Source of the DNA: JBBSNV01 sp964458605
GTDB lineage: Bacteria > Pseudomonadota > Alphaproteobacteria > Reyranellales > JAQSWP01
Direction: 5' to 3'
Assembly (NCBI GenBank): GCA_964458605.1
Contig: CAYWLS010000015.1
Span: 41,673-105,672, forward strand
DNA: 64,000 nt
The position numbers were made by a program, and so were the translations under genes. Of the stretch, positions 18,197 through 28,600 are shown in pieces. Numbering within the stretch: position 1 is the stretch's first letter; the number at the start of each line of letters is the position of its first letter. The notes beneath the pieces are model-generated. The model saw only the letters and a program-made list of their open reading frames with translations. It ran no database searches and was not told where the DNA came from.

Positions 18197-19375
18197 ATGT
18201 TCATCGATTTCTTCCTGAAGCTGCGCGACGCCAAGGTGCCGGTGTCGATCAAGGAATACCTTGCGCTTATGGAGGCGATGGACAAGGGCGTCGCCGCTTA
18301 TTCGGTCGATGACTTCTACTTCCTGTCCCGTGCCGTGCTGGTCAAGGACGAGCGCAACATCGACAAGTTCGACAAGGTGTTCGGCCACGTCTTCAAGGGG
18401 CTCGACTACGTGTCCGAGGGCGGCACGGCGGAGATTCCCGAGGACTGGCTGAAAGCCATGGCCGAGAAGTTCCTGACCGAGGAGGAGAAGGCGCAGATCG
18501 AGGCGCTGGGCGGCTGGGAAAAGCTGATGGAGACGCTGAAGCAGCGCCTGGAGGAGCAGAAGAAGCGCCACGAGGGCGGCAGCAAGTGGATCGGCACGGC
18601 CGGCACCTCGCCGTTCGGCGCCTATGGCTACAACCCCGAAGGCGTGCGCATCGGTCAGGACAAGAACCGCGAGGGCCGCGCCGTCAAGGTGTGGGACAAG
18701 CGCGAATACAAGAACCTCGACGACACTGTCGAGCTGGGCACGCGCAACATCAAGGTGGCGCTGCGCCGGCTGCGGCGCTTCGCGCGCGAGGGTGCCGAGA
18801 TCGAGCTCGACCTGCCCGACACCATCCGCAGCACCGCCAACAACGCGGGCTATTTGGACATCAAGATGGTCCCGGAGCGCCACAACAAGATCAAGCTCTT
18901 GATCCTGTTCGACATCGGCGGCTCGATGGACGCCCATATCCGGGTCTGCGAGGAGCTGTTCTCCGCCGCCCGCACCGAGTTCAAGCACCTCGAGTTCTTC
19001 TATTTCCACAACTGCCTGTACGAGAAGGTGTGGAAGGACAACCGCCGCCGCCATGTCGATTTCATCCCGACCTGGCAGCTCATGCACACCTATGCCGCGG
19101 ACTACAAGGTGATCTTCGTCGGCGACGGCTCGATGAGCCCCTACGAGATCGTCTATCCCGGCGGCAGCGTCGAGCACTGGAACGAGGAGGCGGGCCAGGT
19201 CTGGATGCAGCGCATGACCGATCTGTACCAGAAGGCGATCTGGCTCAACCCGGTGCCGGAGCGGCACTGGGCCTACACGCCCTCGATCCAGTTGCTGAAG
19301 CAGCTCATGTCCGAGCGCATGTTCCCGCTCACGCTGGAGGGGCTGGACAAGGGCATGCGCGAGTTGAATCGGTAG
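18197..19375 (+). CDS. VWA-domain protein (CoxE-like), partner of MoxR
   Basis: The 392-aa protein has an N-terminal helical part with charged coiled-coil residues (about 60-140) and a C-terminal von Willebrand A domain. The metal-site motif is DIGGS (about residues 239-243), where the first serine of DxSxS is replaced by Gly. The length and the start FIDFFLKLRDAKVPVSIKEY are typical of CoxE/YehP-like proteins. A purine-rich AGGAGAG precedes the ATG. It probably forms a two-protein assembly factor with the upstream ATPase. Confidence 0.88.
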   Translation: MFIDFFLKLRDAKVPVSIKEYLALMEAMDKGVAAYSVDDFYFLSRAVLVKDERNIDKFDKVFGHVFKGLDYVSEGGTAEIPEDWLKAMAEKFLTEEEKAQIEALGGWEKLMETLKQRLEEQKKRHEGGSKWIGTAGTSPFGAYGYNPEGVRIGQDKNREGRAVKVWDKREYKNLDDTVELGTRNIKVALRRLRRFAREGAEIELDLPDTIRSTANNAGYLDIKMVPERHNKIKLLILFDIGGSMDAHIRVCEELFSAARTEFKHLEFFYFHNCLYEKVWKDNRRRHVDFIPTWQLMHTYAADYKVIFVGDGSMSPYEIVYPGGSVEHWNEEAGQVWMQRMTDLYQKAIWLNPVPERHWAYTPSIQLLKQLMSERMFPLTLEGLDKGMRELNR

Positions 19376-19514
19376 ACAGATAAAAAATCGTCGCCCCGGC
19401 CAAGCGCTCATTCGCCGCGCAGGGTTGGTGTGGCGGCTGCGCACAAATTAACATGAGCGCGCGAGCCGGGGCCTATTTCTCAGCGAATGGCGGCCGTGCT
19501 GTGGATCGACATGG

Positions 19515-19542
19515 CCCCGGATAGCGCTTCGCGCTTCCGGGG
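19515..19542. terminator. Hairpin between convergent genes
   Basis: CCCCGGATAGCGC and GCGCTTCCGGGG form a strong stem with one bulged base and a TTC loop, between the 3' ends of the VWA gene and the SDR gene. It lacks a clear T-tract on the plus strand, so it may be a bidirectional or rho-assisted terminator. Confidence 0.5.
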
Positions 19543-19550
19543 TGACGATC

Positions 19551-20306
19551 TTACCCCCTTCCGACAAACGGCATCTTGGTCGCCATCACGGTGAGGAACA
19601 GTACGTTGGCGTCCGGCGGCAGGCTCTGCATGTAGAGCACCGCATCGGCCACCGCCTTGACATCCATGGTCGGCTCGATCGCGATCTGGCCGTTGGCCTG
19701 GGGGATGCCCGCGCGCATGCGCTCGGTCATGTCGGTGGCGGCGTTGCCGATATCGATCTGGCCGCAGGCGATGTCGTATTTGCGTCCGTCCAGCGCGCAG
19801 GACCGGGTCAGGCCGGTGATGGCGTGCTTGGTCGCGGTATAGGGCGCGGAATTGGGCCGCGGCGCGTGGGCGCTGATCGAGCCGTTGTTGATGATGCGCC
19901 CGCCGCGCGGCTCCTGCGCCTTCATCAGGCGGAACGCTTCCTGGGTGCACAGGAAGGCGCCGGTCAGATTGGCGTCGACCACTGCTTTCCACTGCGCGTA
20001 GCTGAGGTCTTCCAGCGGCACCGCCGGCGCGCCCATGCCGGCGTTGTTGAACAGCAGGTCGAGCCGGCCGAACCGGGCCTTGGTCTGGGCGAACAGCGCC
20101 GCCACCGATTGCGGATCGCCGACATCGGTCGGCACCGCCAGCAGCCGGCCGGCCTCCGCCGCACCCGCTTCGGCGATCGCGGCCTCGAGCGGCGCGCGCC
20201 GCCGCCCGGCCAGCGCCACGCTATAGCCTTCCTTGAGCAGCGCCAGCGACACGGCCTTGCCGATGCCGGTGCCCGCGCCGGTGACGATGGCGACCTTGCC
20301 CGTCAT
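19551..20306 (-). CDS. Short-chain dehydrogenase/reductase (SDR)
   Basis: The 251-aa NAD(P)-dependent oxidoreductase shows the classical SDR pattern: cofactor motif TGAGTGIG near residue 9, NNAGMG, the catalytic Ser in NNGSISAH and the YxxxK pair in YTATKHA. Its substrate is unknown. Start ATG 20306 follows AGGGGG. The start overlaps the stop of the DUF72 gene by 4 bp (ATGA), and the acyl-CoA ligase lies further upstream on the same strand, so the three form one operon, perhaps for a fatty or organic acid. Confidence 0.9.
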   Translation of the reverse strand: MTGKVAIVTGAGTGIGKAVSLALLKEGYSVALAGRRRAPLEAAIAEAGAAEAGRLLAVPTDVGDPQSVAALFAQTKARFGRLDLLFNNAGMGAPAVPLEDLSYAQWKAVVDANLTGAFLCTQEAFRLMKAQEPRGGRIINNGSISAHAPRPNSAPYTATKHAITGLTRSCALDGRKYDIACGQIDIGNAATDMTERMRAGIPQANGQIAIEPTMDVKAVADAVLYMQSLPPDANVLFLTVMATKMPFVGRG

Positions 20307-21199
20307 GTTTCCCCCTGTGCTGTGGCCAGGCGCCCGATCAGCGCCAGGGCATCCTTCGGTGCCCGAACCTTAGCGTCGTTGTCGAAATAGAGGAACACGT
20401 CGCGGCCGCCCTGGCGCGGCTTCTGGCGGGCACCGATGCGCCGGGCGCCGATGGCATTGCGGGCCGGATCCTGGCCGCGCGCCCAGCCCCGCACCAGCCG
20501 CGCCCATTCGTCGAGCGCCTTGGGGCCGTAGCCGGAGGTGTAGAGCTTGTGCGAGCCGTGCAGGCGGCCATAGACGAAATCGGCCGTCAGATCCACGACC
20601 AGCGGCCATTCGACCGAATCGGCCACCACCAGCGCCGTGTTGTAGCGCCGCAGCAGGGCCAGGAATTCCTCGGTGAGGAAGCTGTCGTGGCGGATCTCGA
20701 CGGCGTGGCGCAGCGCATGGTTGGCGTCGACCTGCAGCCAGTCGCGGCCGTCCATGCGTTCGTCGTGCCGGCGCGCCAAAGCTCGCGCCTGCTTCATGTC
20801 GCGCGGCAGCAGGCGCAGGAAATCCTCGAACACGGCGGCGTCGAATTCGAACCGCGCCGGAAACTGCCACAGCAGCGGACCCAGCTTGGGGCCCAGCCGC
20901 AGCACGCCGCTGGCCAGGAAATTGGCCAGCGCGGTCTCGACGTTGCGCAGCTTCAGCATGTGGGTGATGAAGCGCGAGCCCTTGACCGCGAACACGAAAT
21001 CCGCCGGCGTCTGGTCGCGCCAGCGGCCGAAGCTCTCCGGGCGCTGCAGGCTGTAATGCGTGCCGTTGATCTCGATCGAGCCGAAGCGTTGCGCGGCGTA
21101 GTCCAGCTCGCGCTTGTGCGGCAGGTCGTCGGGATAGAACACGCCGCGCCAGCGCGCATAGGTCCAGCCCGACAGCCCGATGCGGATTGTGCCGGCCAT
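20303..21199 (-). CDS. DUF72 family protein (YecE-like)
   Basis: The 298-aa protein begins with the hallmark [19 protein letters not shown] and contains [36 protein letters not shown] and [11 protein letters not shown]. These are conserved in the TIM-barrel DUF72/YecE family, whose biochemical role is not established. It overlaps the SDR gene and lies 36 bp downstream of the acyl-CoA ligase gene. Family assignment is firm and function is open. Confidence 0.9.
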   Translation of the reverse strand: MAGTIRIGLSGWTYARWRGVFYPDDLPHKRELDYAAQRFGSIEINGTHYSLQRPESFGRWRDQTPADFVFAVKGSRFITHMLKLRNVETALANFLASGVLRLGPKLGPLLWQFPARFEFDAAVFEDFLRLLPRDMKQARALARRHDERMDGRDWLQVDANHALRHAVEIRHDSFLTEEFLALLRRYNTALVVADSVEWPLVVDLTADFVYGRLHGSHKLYTSGYGPKALDEWARLVRGWARGQDPARNAIGARRIGARQKPRQGGRDVFLYFDNDAKVRAPKDALALIGRLATAQGET

Positions 21200-21235
21200 G
21201 TCCCTCCAACGGCAGCGCCGTCGGCGGCGTTCCGG

Positions 21236-22822
21236 TCAGCCGGCCAGCCGTTTGCGCAGCTCCGGCTTCAGCACCTTGCCGGTGGCGTTGCGCGGCAGCG
21301 CGTCGAGGAAATGCACCGCCACCGGTATCTTGTAGGCCGCCAGCAGCGGCCGGCAGAAATCCTGCACCGCGGCGGCATCGGTCGGCGCGTCCGGCTTGGC
21401 GACCACGAAGGCGCACACTTCCTCGCCCAGGATCGGGCTGGGCTGGCCCACCACCGCCACTTCAGCCAGGGCAGGGTGGCCGGCCAGCACCTGCTCTACC
21501 TCGTTGGAATAGATGTTCTGGCCGCCGCGGATGATCATGTCCTTCTTGCGATCGACCAGGAACAGGAAGCCGTCGCGATCGAGATAGCCCAGATCGCCGG
21601 TGTGCAGCCAGCCGCCCTTGAGCGTCTCGGCGCTGGCCTCGGGCCGGTTGAGATAGCCGGTCATCACCGAGGGGCTGCGTCCGACCAGCTCGCCCACCGT
21701 GTCGGCCGGCACCGGCCGGTCCTGGTCGTCGAAGATCGCGATGTCGGTGGCGGGCAGCGGGATGCCGACCGAGCCGATCTTGGCCAGGGCCAGGCTGCCG
21801 GGCAGGGTGACCAGGGTGCCGCAGGATTCGGTCTGGCCCATGCCGTGCAGCAGGGCGGCGTTGGGGAACAGCGCCTGCACCTCGCCCAGCTTCTCCATCG
21901 GCATCGGCGCGGCGCCGAACTGCACCACCCGCACGCCGGGCAAGGTCAGGCCCATCTCCCGCGCGCGCTGCGCCATGATCAGCAGGATCGACGGCACGCC
22001 GAAGAACGAGGTCACCTTGTGCCGCTCGATCAGCTCGAACACTTCGGCTGGCTTGAAGCTGGCGATGATCAAGGTGCCGCCGCCATGCAGTACCGGGAAG
22101 AACAGGGTGTGGGCGGCGATGTGGAACAGCGGCGTCACCGCCAGCGACACGAAGTCCCGCGCCGGGAACTGCCAGGCATAGGGCGCCTGCAGGCAGCCGG
22201 CGATGAAAGTGCGATGGCTGTGCACCACGCCCTTGGGCATGCCCGTGGTGCCGGAGGTGTAATAGACCGCGGCCGGCCGGTCGAGGCAGGGCGGCGTCGC
22301 GGGCCGCCGGCAGGTCAGGCCGGCCGGCGGCAAGGTCGAGCCCATCATCTCCAAGGGCTGCGGCCGACTGCGGGCGATGCCTTGCATCAGCGCCATATAG
22401 ATGTCGTCGACTACCGCCAGCATCGCCTGGCTGTCGGCCACGATGTGGGCGACCTCGCGTTCGACCAGCTTGGTGTTGATCGGGATCGCCACCGCGCCCA
22501 GCGTCAGCGCGGCGAAATACCAGACGACGTAGCGGTCCGAATTGTCCAGCAGCAGCGCCACCGCGTCGCCCGGCTTGACGCCGCCCAGTTGCAGCGCGGT
22601 CGCGGCGGCATCGATAGCGGCGAACAGTTGGGCGTAGCTGTAGCGCCGGTCGCCGTCGATCAGCGCGGTGTGTTGCGGCCGGTCGGCCGTGGCGGCGCGG
22701 ATCAGGCCGGGAAAACTCGTCTGCGGTCCCAATTGCCGCAACGTCGCCAGCATATCGATGCCGGCCTGGCGACGGCGCGCCGCCTCGAGGTCACGCACGG
22801 CGATCATGTCGGAGTGGTGCAT
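21236..22822 (-). CDS. Long-chain-type acyl-CoA ligase (AMP-forming)
   Basis: The 528-aa enzyme activates a carboxylic acid as acyl-AMP and then acyl-CoA. It has the P-loop YYTSGTTGMPKGVVHSH (about residues 190-206), the A5-like LLHGMGQTESCGT, the hinge region TGDLGYLDRDGFLFLVDRKK and the C-terminal catalytic lysine context PRNATGKVLKPELRK. The acid cannot be read from sequence. It is the first gene of an operon with DUF72 and SDR genes. The start at 22822 is uncertain; the ATG at 22807 also fits. Confidence 0.9.
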   Translation of the reverse strand: MHHSDMIAVRDLEAARRRQAGIDMLATLRQLGPQTSFPGLIRAATADRPQHTALIDGDRRYSYAQLFAAIDAAATALQLGGVKPGDAVALLLDNSDRYVVWYFAALTLGAVAIPINTKLVEREVAHIVADSQAMLAVVDDIYMALMQGIARSRPQPLEMMGSTLPPAGLTCRRPATPPCLDRPAAVYYTSGTTGMPKGVVHSHRTFIAGCLQAPYAWQFPARDFVSLAVTPLFHIAAHTLFFPVLHGGGTLIIASFKPAEVFELIERHKVTSFFGVPSILLIMAQRAREMGLTLPGVRVVQFGAAPMPMEKLGEVQALFPNAALLHGMGQTESCGTLVTLPGSLALAKIGSVGIPLPATDIAIFDDQDRPVPADTVGELVGRSPSVMTGYLNRPEASAETLKGGWLHTGDLGYLDRDGFLFLVDRKKDMIIRGGQNIYSNEVEQVLAGHPALAEVAVVGQPSPILGEEVCAFVVAKPDAPTDAAAVQDFCRPLLAAYKIPVAVHFLDALPRNATGKVLKPELRKRLAG

Positions 22823-23389
22823 CGGCTTGTTACTCTACTCGAGGCTTGTTCGGACAAGGCGGGGCCGACCGTAGCCGGCGGCAGACCGAGATTGGCCCGC
22901 GCCGTGGAGGCTGGCCAGCTTTCTTCTCCGCCGGCAGGTCCCCCGCCATCCGGGCGCAGGGCTTCGGACGGACCGATGCGTGGCCGCGTGCCGGTGCCTG
23001 GGACCTGTGCTTCGATCGACGACCATTTGAGGGGGCGCGAATTTTGCCGGACCGCGAGCGAATCGCTGCGACTCTTTTGCTGCCGCGCTTGTCTGACACG
23101 CGCAAATTTGACAGGCCAGCCGGCTGTTCAATTCGCGGTGGCAGCCACCAATCGGGGGCAAGCTGCGGTATCGGGCCACGGGGGATGAGTCGGCAATCGC
23201 CCCAATCGTAATCAGTTGCATATTGCTTCTGATGGTTGCGGTCGCGCAGTCTATACACAATAACTTCACAATACTTGCCGGATAAAGCATAACAAAATTA
23301 TCGTCTTAATAAGAGACTTAATCGGTTTTTTACTTCTGCTCTGCGGCGGTTGTCTGTATAGTCCGCTCCGGCCATTTGGGGGAGGTGCT
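22823..23389 (+). promoter_or_regulatory. Promoter region of the Hfa/CsgG-like locus
   Basis: This spacer separates the divergent acyl-CoA ligase and HfaA-like genes. No gene is supported. From 23210 to 23330 it becomes conspicuously AT-rich (for example CACAATACTTGCCGGATAAA and AAAATTATCGTCTTAATAAG), unlike the rest of the window, and is probably the promoter and control region of the adhesin locus. GGGGGAGG at about 23380 is a strong ribosome-binding site for the start at 23390. No single promoter hexamer pair is certain. Confidence 0.5.
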
Positions 23390-24055
23390 ATGTCGGTACG
23401 GCAACAAACTCGGCTGAAGGTGGTATTGCTCGCGGCGATTGCCGTTGGAGCGTCCTATCCGGTGGTATCGGCCAATGCCAATGGCTGGCTCGAAGACCGC
23501 CCTTGGCAATTCCAGACGTCGACCGACCAGGCCAACAAGGCGGCGGTGACCGACCTGATCGAGAAGAAGAAGGGGGGCTACTACGACTCCTTCAAGACCA
23601 AGAACATCTACAACACCACCAATACGAACAATACCTATATCGACCATCAGGTGAACTGTTCGGTGACATCGGCTGCCAGCGGCAACACCGGCAGCAACAC
23701 GATGACCGGCAGCGCCTCGTCGCCGACCGTCACCAACACCAGCTCGAACAACTCGACCACTACCGGCAACAGCGCCACCAACGGCGTCGCCGTGGGCTCG
23801 CCCTCCGGCGTGGTGCTGTCGACCTCCGATCCGAGCAATCCGAACAATCTCAACAACAACCAGACCAACACCGGAACGCTGGGTTCGGGTGTGAACGGTT
23901 CGTCGACCAGCGCCACGTCCGGGCAGATCAGCGCCAATGGCGGCACGACGAACCAAGCGATCAACTCGTCGCAGTCGAACAACGGTTCGACTCAGACGGC
24001 GAGCATTGTAGGCAGTACGGCCTGCTCGCTGACGAGCGGCGCGCCGCTCAACTGA
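23390..24055 (+). CDS. HfaA-like exported Asn/Ser/Thr-rich protein
   Basis: The 221-aa product has a signal peptide (VVLLAAIAVGASYPVVSA, then NANG), a conserved-looking segment STDQANKAAVTDLIEKKKGG, and a long tail rich in Asn, Ser, Thr and Gly (NIYNTTNTNNTYIDHQVNC, TSSNNSTTTGNSATNG). This composition is that of amyloid-forming surface subunits. I recall the first segment as resembling the holdfast-attachment protein HfaA; that is from memory, not a search. A CsgG/HfaB-like gene follows, the expected hfaA-hfaB order. It is likely a major or nucleating subunit exported through that pore. Confidence 0.65.
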   Translation: MSVRQQTRLKVVLLAAIAVGASYPVVSANANGWLEDRPWQFQTSTDQANKAAVTDLIEKKKGGYYDSFKTKNIYNTTNTNNTYIDHQVNCSVTSAASGNTGSNTMTGSASSPTVTNTSSNNSTTTGNSATNGVAVGSPSGVVLSTSDPSNPNNLNNNQTNTGTLGSGVNGSSTSATSGQISANGGTTNQAINSSQSNNGSTQTASIVGSTACSLTSGAPLN

Positions 24056-24064
24056 ACAACTGGG

Positions 24065-24102
24065 TGCGGGGCAACGGCGGAGACATCGCCGCCGTTGCCG
24101 CA
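24065..24102 (+). other. Intercistronic RNA hairpin without T-tract
   Basis: TGCGGGGCAACGGCGG and CCGCCGTTGCCGCA form a 14-bp stem with a two-base bulge and a short loop, 10 bp after the HfaA-like stop codon. With no following T-run it may protect the upstream mRNA end or reduce expression of the downstream CsgG-like gene, giving more subunit than pore. Confidence 0.55.
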
Positions 24103-24141
24103 CAGCCGTCCTGTTGGTCGATTAGGTTTAGGGGGGTTCTA

Positions 24142-25482
24142 GTGGCAGCAAAGCGCAAATACGGTGCCTTGGCGTCCGTGACGCTGGCGATGGCTTTGTT
24201 GGGCGGTTGTGCCGATATAGGCCTGCAGCAGATGGCGCCCGACGAGGCGCCGGTGGTGACCGGGCCGGCGGTGCGGGCCAACACCACGCCGATGGAAGGC
24301 GCTTTCAAGTGCCTGGCCGACGAGATTCGCCGCACCAATCGTCCGCGTCTTGCCGTGGCGGTGGGCGACGTCAAGGACTACACCGGCCGTTATAGCCAGG
24401 ACGAAGGCAGCACCATCACCCAGGGCGGCGCGCTGATGGTCTATTCGGCGCTGGGCAAGCTCGGCAACACCGTCCAACTGCACGAGCGCTTCGATACCCG
24501 TATCGCCGAACTGGAGCTGGCCTACATGGATCGTCGCCAGCTGGGCGACGGCAAGGGCCACCAGATCAACAACAAGCAGGTCGTGCCGTGGGTGCCGTAT
24601 TTCGGCGGCTCCATCCTGCGCACCAACTATTACATCGTCGGCGGCATCACCGAGCTGAACTACAACATCCAGACCGGTGGCGTCGAAGGCTACATGAACC
24701 TGATCGGGCCGAAGGCGCGCGTCTTCACGCTCAACGTCGGCATCGATCTGCGCATCATCGACACGCAGACCCTGGTGGTGGCCAAGACCATCAGCCTGGA
24801 AAAGCAGATCGTCGGCTACGAGGTCGGCTTCAACCTGTTCCGCTTCTTCGGCAGCAACCTGTTCGACATCAATATCGGCGCCAAGAGCCAGGAGCCGTTG
24901 CAGCTGGGCGTGCGCACCGCGCTCGAGCAGGGCACGCTGGATCTGATCGCCAGCGTCTACGGCCTCAACGCCAAGCCCTGCATCGACCAGTCGACCGCGG
25001 CGGTCACCGGCAAGTCGAACGGCAATCCGCCGCCGCCGGCCCCCGTGGCAGCCGCCGCGCCGCCGCCGCCGCCGCCGTCGTCGGGCGCGGTCGTGGTGGC
25101 CGACAGCAAGCAGAACACCCTGCCGCCGGAAAATCTCAATGGCGGCGTGAATGGCCCGATGGTCACGGTGCCGTTCGAGTTCGGCAGCACCTCGTTGGGC
25201 GCCGATGCCGCCTCGGCGATCGAGGAAATCGCCGCCACCGCCGCCAAGGGCAATCCGGTCAGCGTGCAGATCGTCGGGCGCGACACCGAAACCTGGTCGC
25301 CGCAGAAGCGGCAGGACATCGCCGCCCAGCGCATCCGCACCTTCGCCGACGCGCTTGCCGCGCGCGGCGTTCAGGCCTCGCGCATCCGGGTGCAGTGGCG
25401 TCCGGGTCCAAGCGACCAGGGTATTCGCCGCGACGGCGCCGGTTACCAGATCTTCGCCATCCTGCTGATCGGCAAGCCCTGA
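24142..25482 (+). CDS. CsgG/HfaB-like outer-membrane secretion lipoprotein with C-terminal OmpA-like domain
   Basis: The 446-aa lipoprotein starts at GTG 24142, preceded by GGGGGG, and has a lipobox LGGC (Cys23). Residues 50-285 match the CsgG fold: RPRLAVAVGDVKDYTGRYSQ, QGGALMVYSALGKLG, YYIVGGITELNYNIQTGG, VGIDLRIIDTQTLVVAKTI and GFNLFRFFG. CsgG-type proteins form nonameric outer-membrane channels for amyloid subunits. After a Pro-rich linker (about 295-315) there is an extra domain (about 342-446) with OmpA-like features: VPFEFGSTSLG and IVGRDTETWSP-x-RQ-x-IAAQRIRTF. E. coli CsgG (277 aa) has no such domain; it could tether the pore to peptidoglycan. Confidence 0.87.
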   Translation: MAAKRKYGALASVTLAMALLGGCADIGLQQMAPDEAPVVTGPAVRANTTPMEGAFKCLADEIRRTNRPRLAVAVGDVKDYTGRYSQDEGSTITQGGALMVYSALGKLGNTVQLHERFDTRIAELELAYMDRRQLGDGKGHQINNKQVVPWVPYFGGSILRTNYYIVGGITELNYNIQTGGVEGYMNLIGPKARVFTLNVGIDLRIIDTQTLVVAKTISLEKQIVGYEVGFNLFRFFGSNLFDINIGAKSQEPLQLGVRTALEQGTLDLIASVYGLNAKPCIDQSTAAVTGKSNGNPPPPAPVAAAAPPPPPPSSGAVVVADSKQNTLPPENLNGGVNGPMVTVPFEFGSTSLGADAASAIEEIAATAAKGNPVSVQIVGRDTETWSPQKRQDIAAQRIRTFADALAARGVQASRIRVQWRPGPSDQGIRRDGAGYQIFAILLIGKP

Positions 25483-25514
25483 GCGCGCCGCGATGCGGAA
25501 TGACGTGACGAACC

Positions 25515-25553
25515 GCTTGGTTCCGGCCAAGCCGCAGGCCGGGAGAACCCAAG
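25515..25553 (+). other. Imperfect hairpin upstream of the first giant repeat gene
   Basis: GCTTGGTTCCGGCC and GGCCGGGAGAACCCAAGC pair with small internal loops, between the CsgG-like gene and the first giant repeat gene. A second small stem, CCGAC-CGAA-GTCGG, follows at 25561-25574. They may attenuate or separate expression of the two genes; no promoter could be fixed in the remaining spacer. Confidence 0.35.
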
Positions 25554-25650
25554 CTTCCGGCCGACCGAAGTCGGAAAGATAGTCGGCAACATTGCGTCAA
25601 CTCTTCTCATTTAGACAGAACACAGAACAACGAGGGGAAGAAAGAGGGTA

Positions 25651-28600
25651 ATGACCATGAAAACCAATCGTTTCAACATTCGCGCCTCCGCTTTGGCGGG
25701 TGTCAGCGCGGCCGCCCTGATCGTCGCCGCCAGCACCGTCTGGTCGGCGCCCGCACCGCAGACCAGCTACAGCCTCGACCTGACCGGCGTCCTCGCCACG
25801 GTCGCGACCCAGACCGAATATCTGATCGACGTCACCGTGCTGCCCGATCCCCAGATCGCGCCGACGGCTGCGGTCATCACGGGCTCCAGCGTCACCAACG
25901 TGTTCGGCAGCGGCACCGGCTTTGCGGCGCAGGCGTCGAACAACGTCTTCACCTCGACCGCGATCTCGAACAAGGCAACCAGCGTGTTGCCGAGCGATCG
26001 CATCGTCGATCTGTCGCTGATCGGCAACGACGGCACCAACGACGGCATCGGCATCCTGCAGGACCAGATGACCGGCGTCGCCGGCGCCGTCACGCCCGTG
26101 CCGATCACTTCGAGCGTCACCGGCGGCGCGTTCACCAATTCGCTGACGAATTTCTCGACCGGGTCGGTGGACACGTCGAACAACCTGTTGGCGGCCAGCA
26201 CCACCGTCAACCTGATCACGCCGGACTACGCGGTGCGCGGCACGATCCCGACCGGCTACGCCTCGGCCGTGCAGGGCAGCAGCAGCGCCGGCTTCGCAAC
26301 CAGCTCGCTGTCGATCACCAACGCGGCCAGCGTGGCCATCACTTCGGTCCAGACGGCGTATAACGCCGGCGCCGTCAGCGGCTCCAGCGCCAAGATCGTC
26401 GGCGGTACCATCGGCGATACCATCACGGCGACGGGAGCCATCTCGGTAACCGCCCCGCAGACCGTGGACAACAACACGGTGCGGGCGGACTTCGCCGCCA
26501 ACAGTGCGCACAACATCTTTCTGGCCGAGATCGGCGGCAATCCGACGTTCAACGGCAGCGTTCTGGTGTCCAACAACCAGGCCAACATCGAGACCGGCGG
26601 CACCGGTCTGATCAACGCGGCCTCGGTCACCGACGTCCATATCTCGATCAACAACCTCGACACCGACATTTCCGTCGCCGGCCTGGCCGACGTGTCGAAC
26701 AACGCCGTGAGCGCGTCGGCTACCGGAAACGCTGCCGGCGCCGGCGGCGTCAATGGCGGCGCGCCGACCATCGGCAACGCCATCGCGTTTGCCAACGGGC
26801 TGAATGTGCTCGGCACGGGCTCGACGGCAGGCAATTCGCTCGGCATTCCGTCCAGCAACGTGCTGTCGAGCGTGCTCGGCGGCGATCTCATCCTGGGCAA
26901 TGGCCAGGGCAACCAGGGCACCGAGATCGGCTCGGTGAACTCGGGTACGCAAATCTTCGTGCAGGCCAATGACCTGGCGGCCACGGGCAGCATCAACGTC
27001 AACGGCAACAGCGTCAGCACCGCTTCGACCGGCAACGTCGCGGTCGATACGATCCAGGCGCTGGGCGGGGCGAGCATCCAGGGCACGGTTGTCGCCGCCA
27101 ATCTGCAGACCAACGACGCGACGCCGATCCACGCGACGACGACCAACGATCACATCGGTGCGGTTCCCGTCGGCGGCGGTGGCGACAACGCGGCCAACGG
27201 CGCCACGAGCGTGTCCAACAACACGCTGAGCGCTTCGGCGACCGGCAGCCTGAGCGGCGATCCCACCGTGCGCACGATCGCGCTGGATGCCACCAACCTG
27301 ACCTCGACCGGCGGCTTGGCGACCATCGCGACGACGTCGCAGTGGGAAGTGGGGCCGATCCTGGCGAATACCGGGGGCGGCATCTCGGCCTCGAACGTGC
27401 AGGCCAATTTCGGCGTCACTACCCCGATCACCGGTACCGTCAGCCTGAGCGCGATCGGTGCGCTATTCGCCTCGGGCCTGACCGACGCCAGCGCCGATGT
27501 GAACGGCAACTCGATCGCCGCTTCGGCGTCGGGCAATGTCGGCTACACCTCGGTGGCGCTAAGCGGCAGCAACGGCGCGTTCTCGGCCGGCGTATCCAGC
27601 ACGCAGTACAACGCCAATCCGGTCACCGCATCGGCGACCGGTGTGGTGGTCGACATCTGGTCGACTTCGGGCACGATCAACAACTCCGATCTGGTGCTGT
27701 CGAACAACAGCATCGGCAGCTCGGCGCTGGGCAACTCGGCTACCAACAGCCTGTCGGCCACCGGCTTCGCCAACCTGACGGTGGGCGGTGCTTCGGCCAA
27801 CACCTGGGGCTTCCCGAACCAGAACGCCTGGTACGATCCGGGTTCGCCGGCCCAGTTCGCCAACCGCGTGACGGGTGCGCTGGCGCTGTCCAACAACCAG
27901 ACCAACGACGGCAACGTCACGGCGTCGGTGGCGGACTCCGGCACCAACCCGCTCGATGCGAACGGTTTCGCTCTGTTCTATAGCGCCACCGGAGCCCTCA
28001 CCGGCAGCACGGTCTCGCTGACCGGCAATTCGGTCAGCACCTCGGCGATCGGCGCGCAGGCCACCAACACGCTGACCCTGGGCGGCGGCAACCTGACCAC
28101 CGTGTCGGGTGCGGCCGACCAGATCGCCTCGCTGGGCAACGTCCAGTTCCAGGGCGGCGTCGACGGCGGTGTCGCGATCTCCAGCACCATCGACCTGACC
28201 GGCGCCGCTGGCGCGCTCGGCATCTTGTCGAGCGGCAGTGTCGCTACCAGCACATTGACGGTCGATTCCAATTCGCTGACCGCCTTTGCCGCCGGCAATT
28301 TCGGCACCAACGCACTGAGGGTGACTGGAACCAACTACGGTTCGACGGCGCCGGGCACGCCGCTTGAAGGTGTCCAGCTGATCGGCCTGCGCGTTCAGGC
28401 CGAGTTCGCGCTGCAGAACGCGCAGTTCGACAACTCGACCTATAATGGTACGGGCAGCCGGACCGCGAGCATCACGGCGGCCGACGTGGGAATCGCGTTG
28501 ACCGGCAACAGCACGGTGGGGGCATCGCCGCTGACCGTGTCGAACAACTCGCTCGATGCGGACGCCCGCAACAACTACGCGTCCAACACCCTGGGCCTGA

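Noticed and set aside
17183..19444. A 753-codon minus-strand frame opposite the MoxR/VWA genes
   Set aside because: Shadow frame; Walker and MIDAS motifs are on the plus strand with ribosome-binding sites.
20549..23188. An 879-codon plus-strand frame opposite the DUF72 and acyl-CoA ligase genes
   Set aside because: The opposite strand encodes clear DUF72 and AMP-ligase motifs. The plus-strand product is His/Gln/Arg-rich with no domain.
23390..24055. HfaA-like protein as a true CsgA curlin
   Set aside because: The regular curlin repeat with paired Gln/Asn positions is not present, and csgB, csgE and csgF were not seen.
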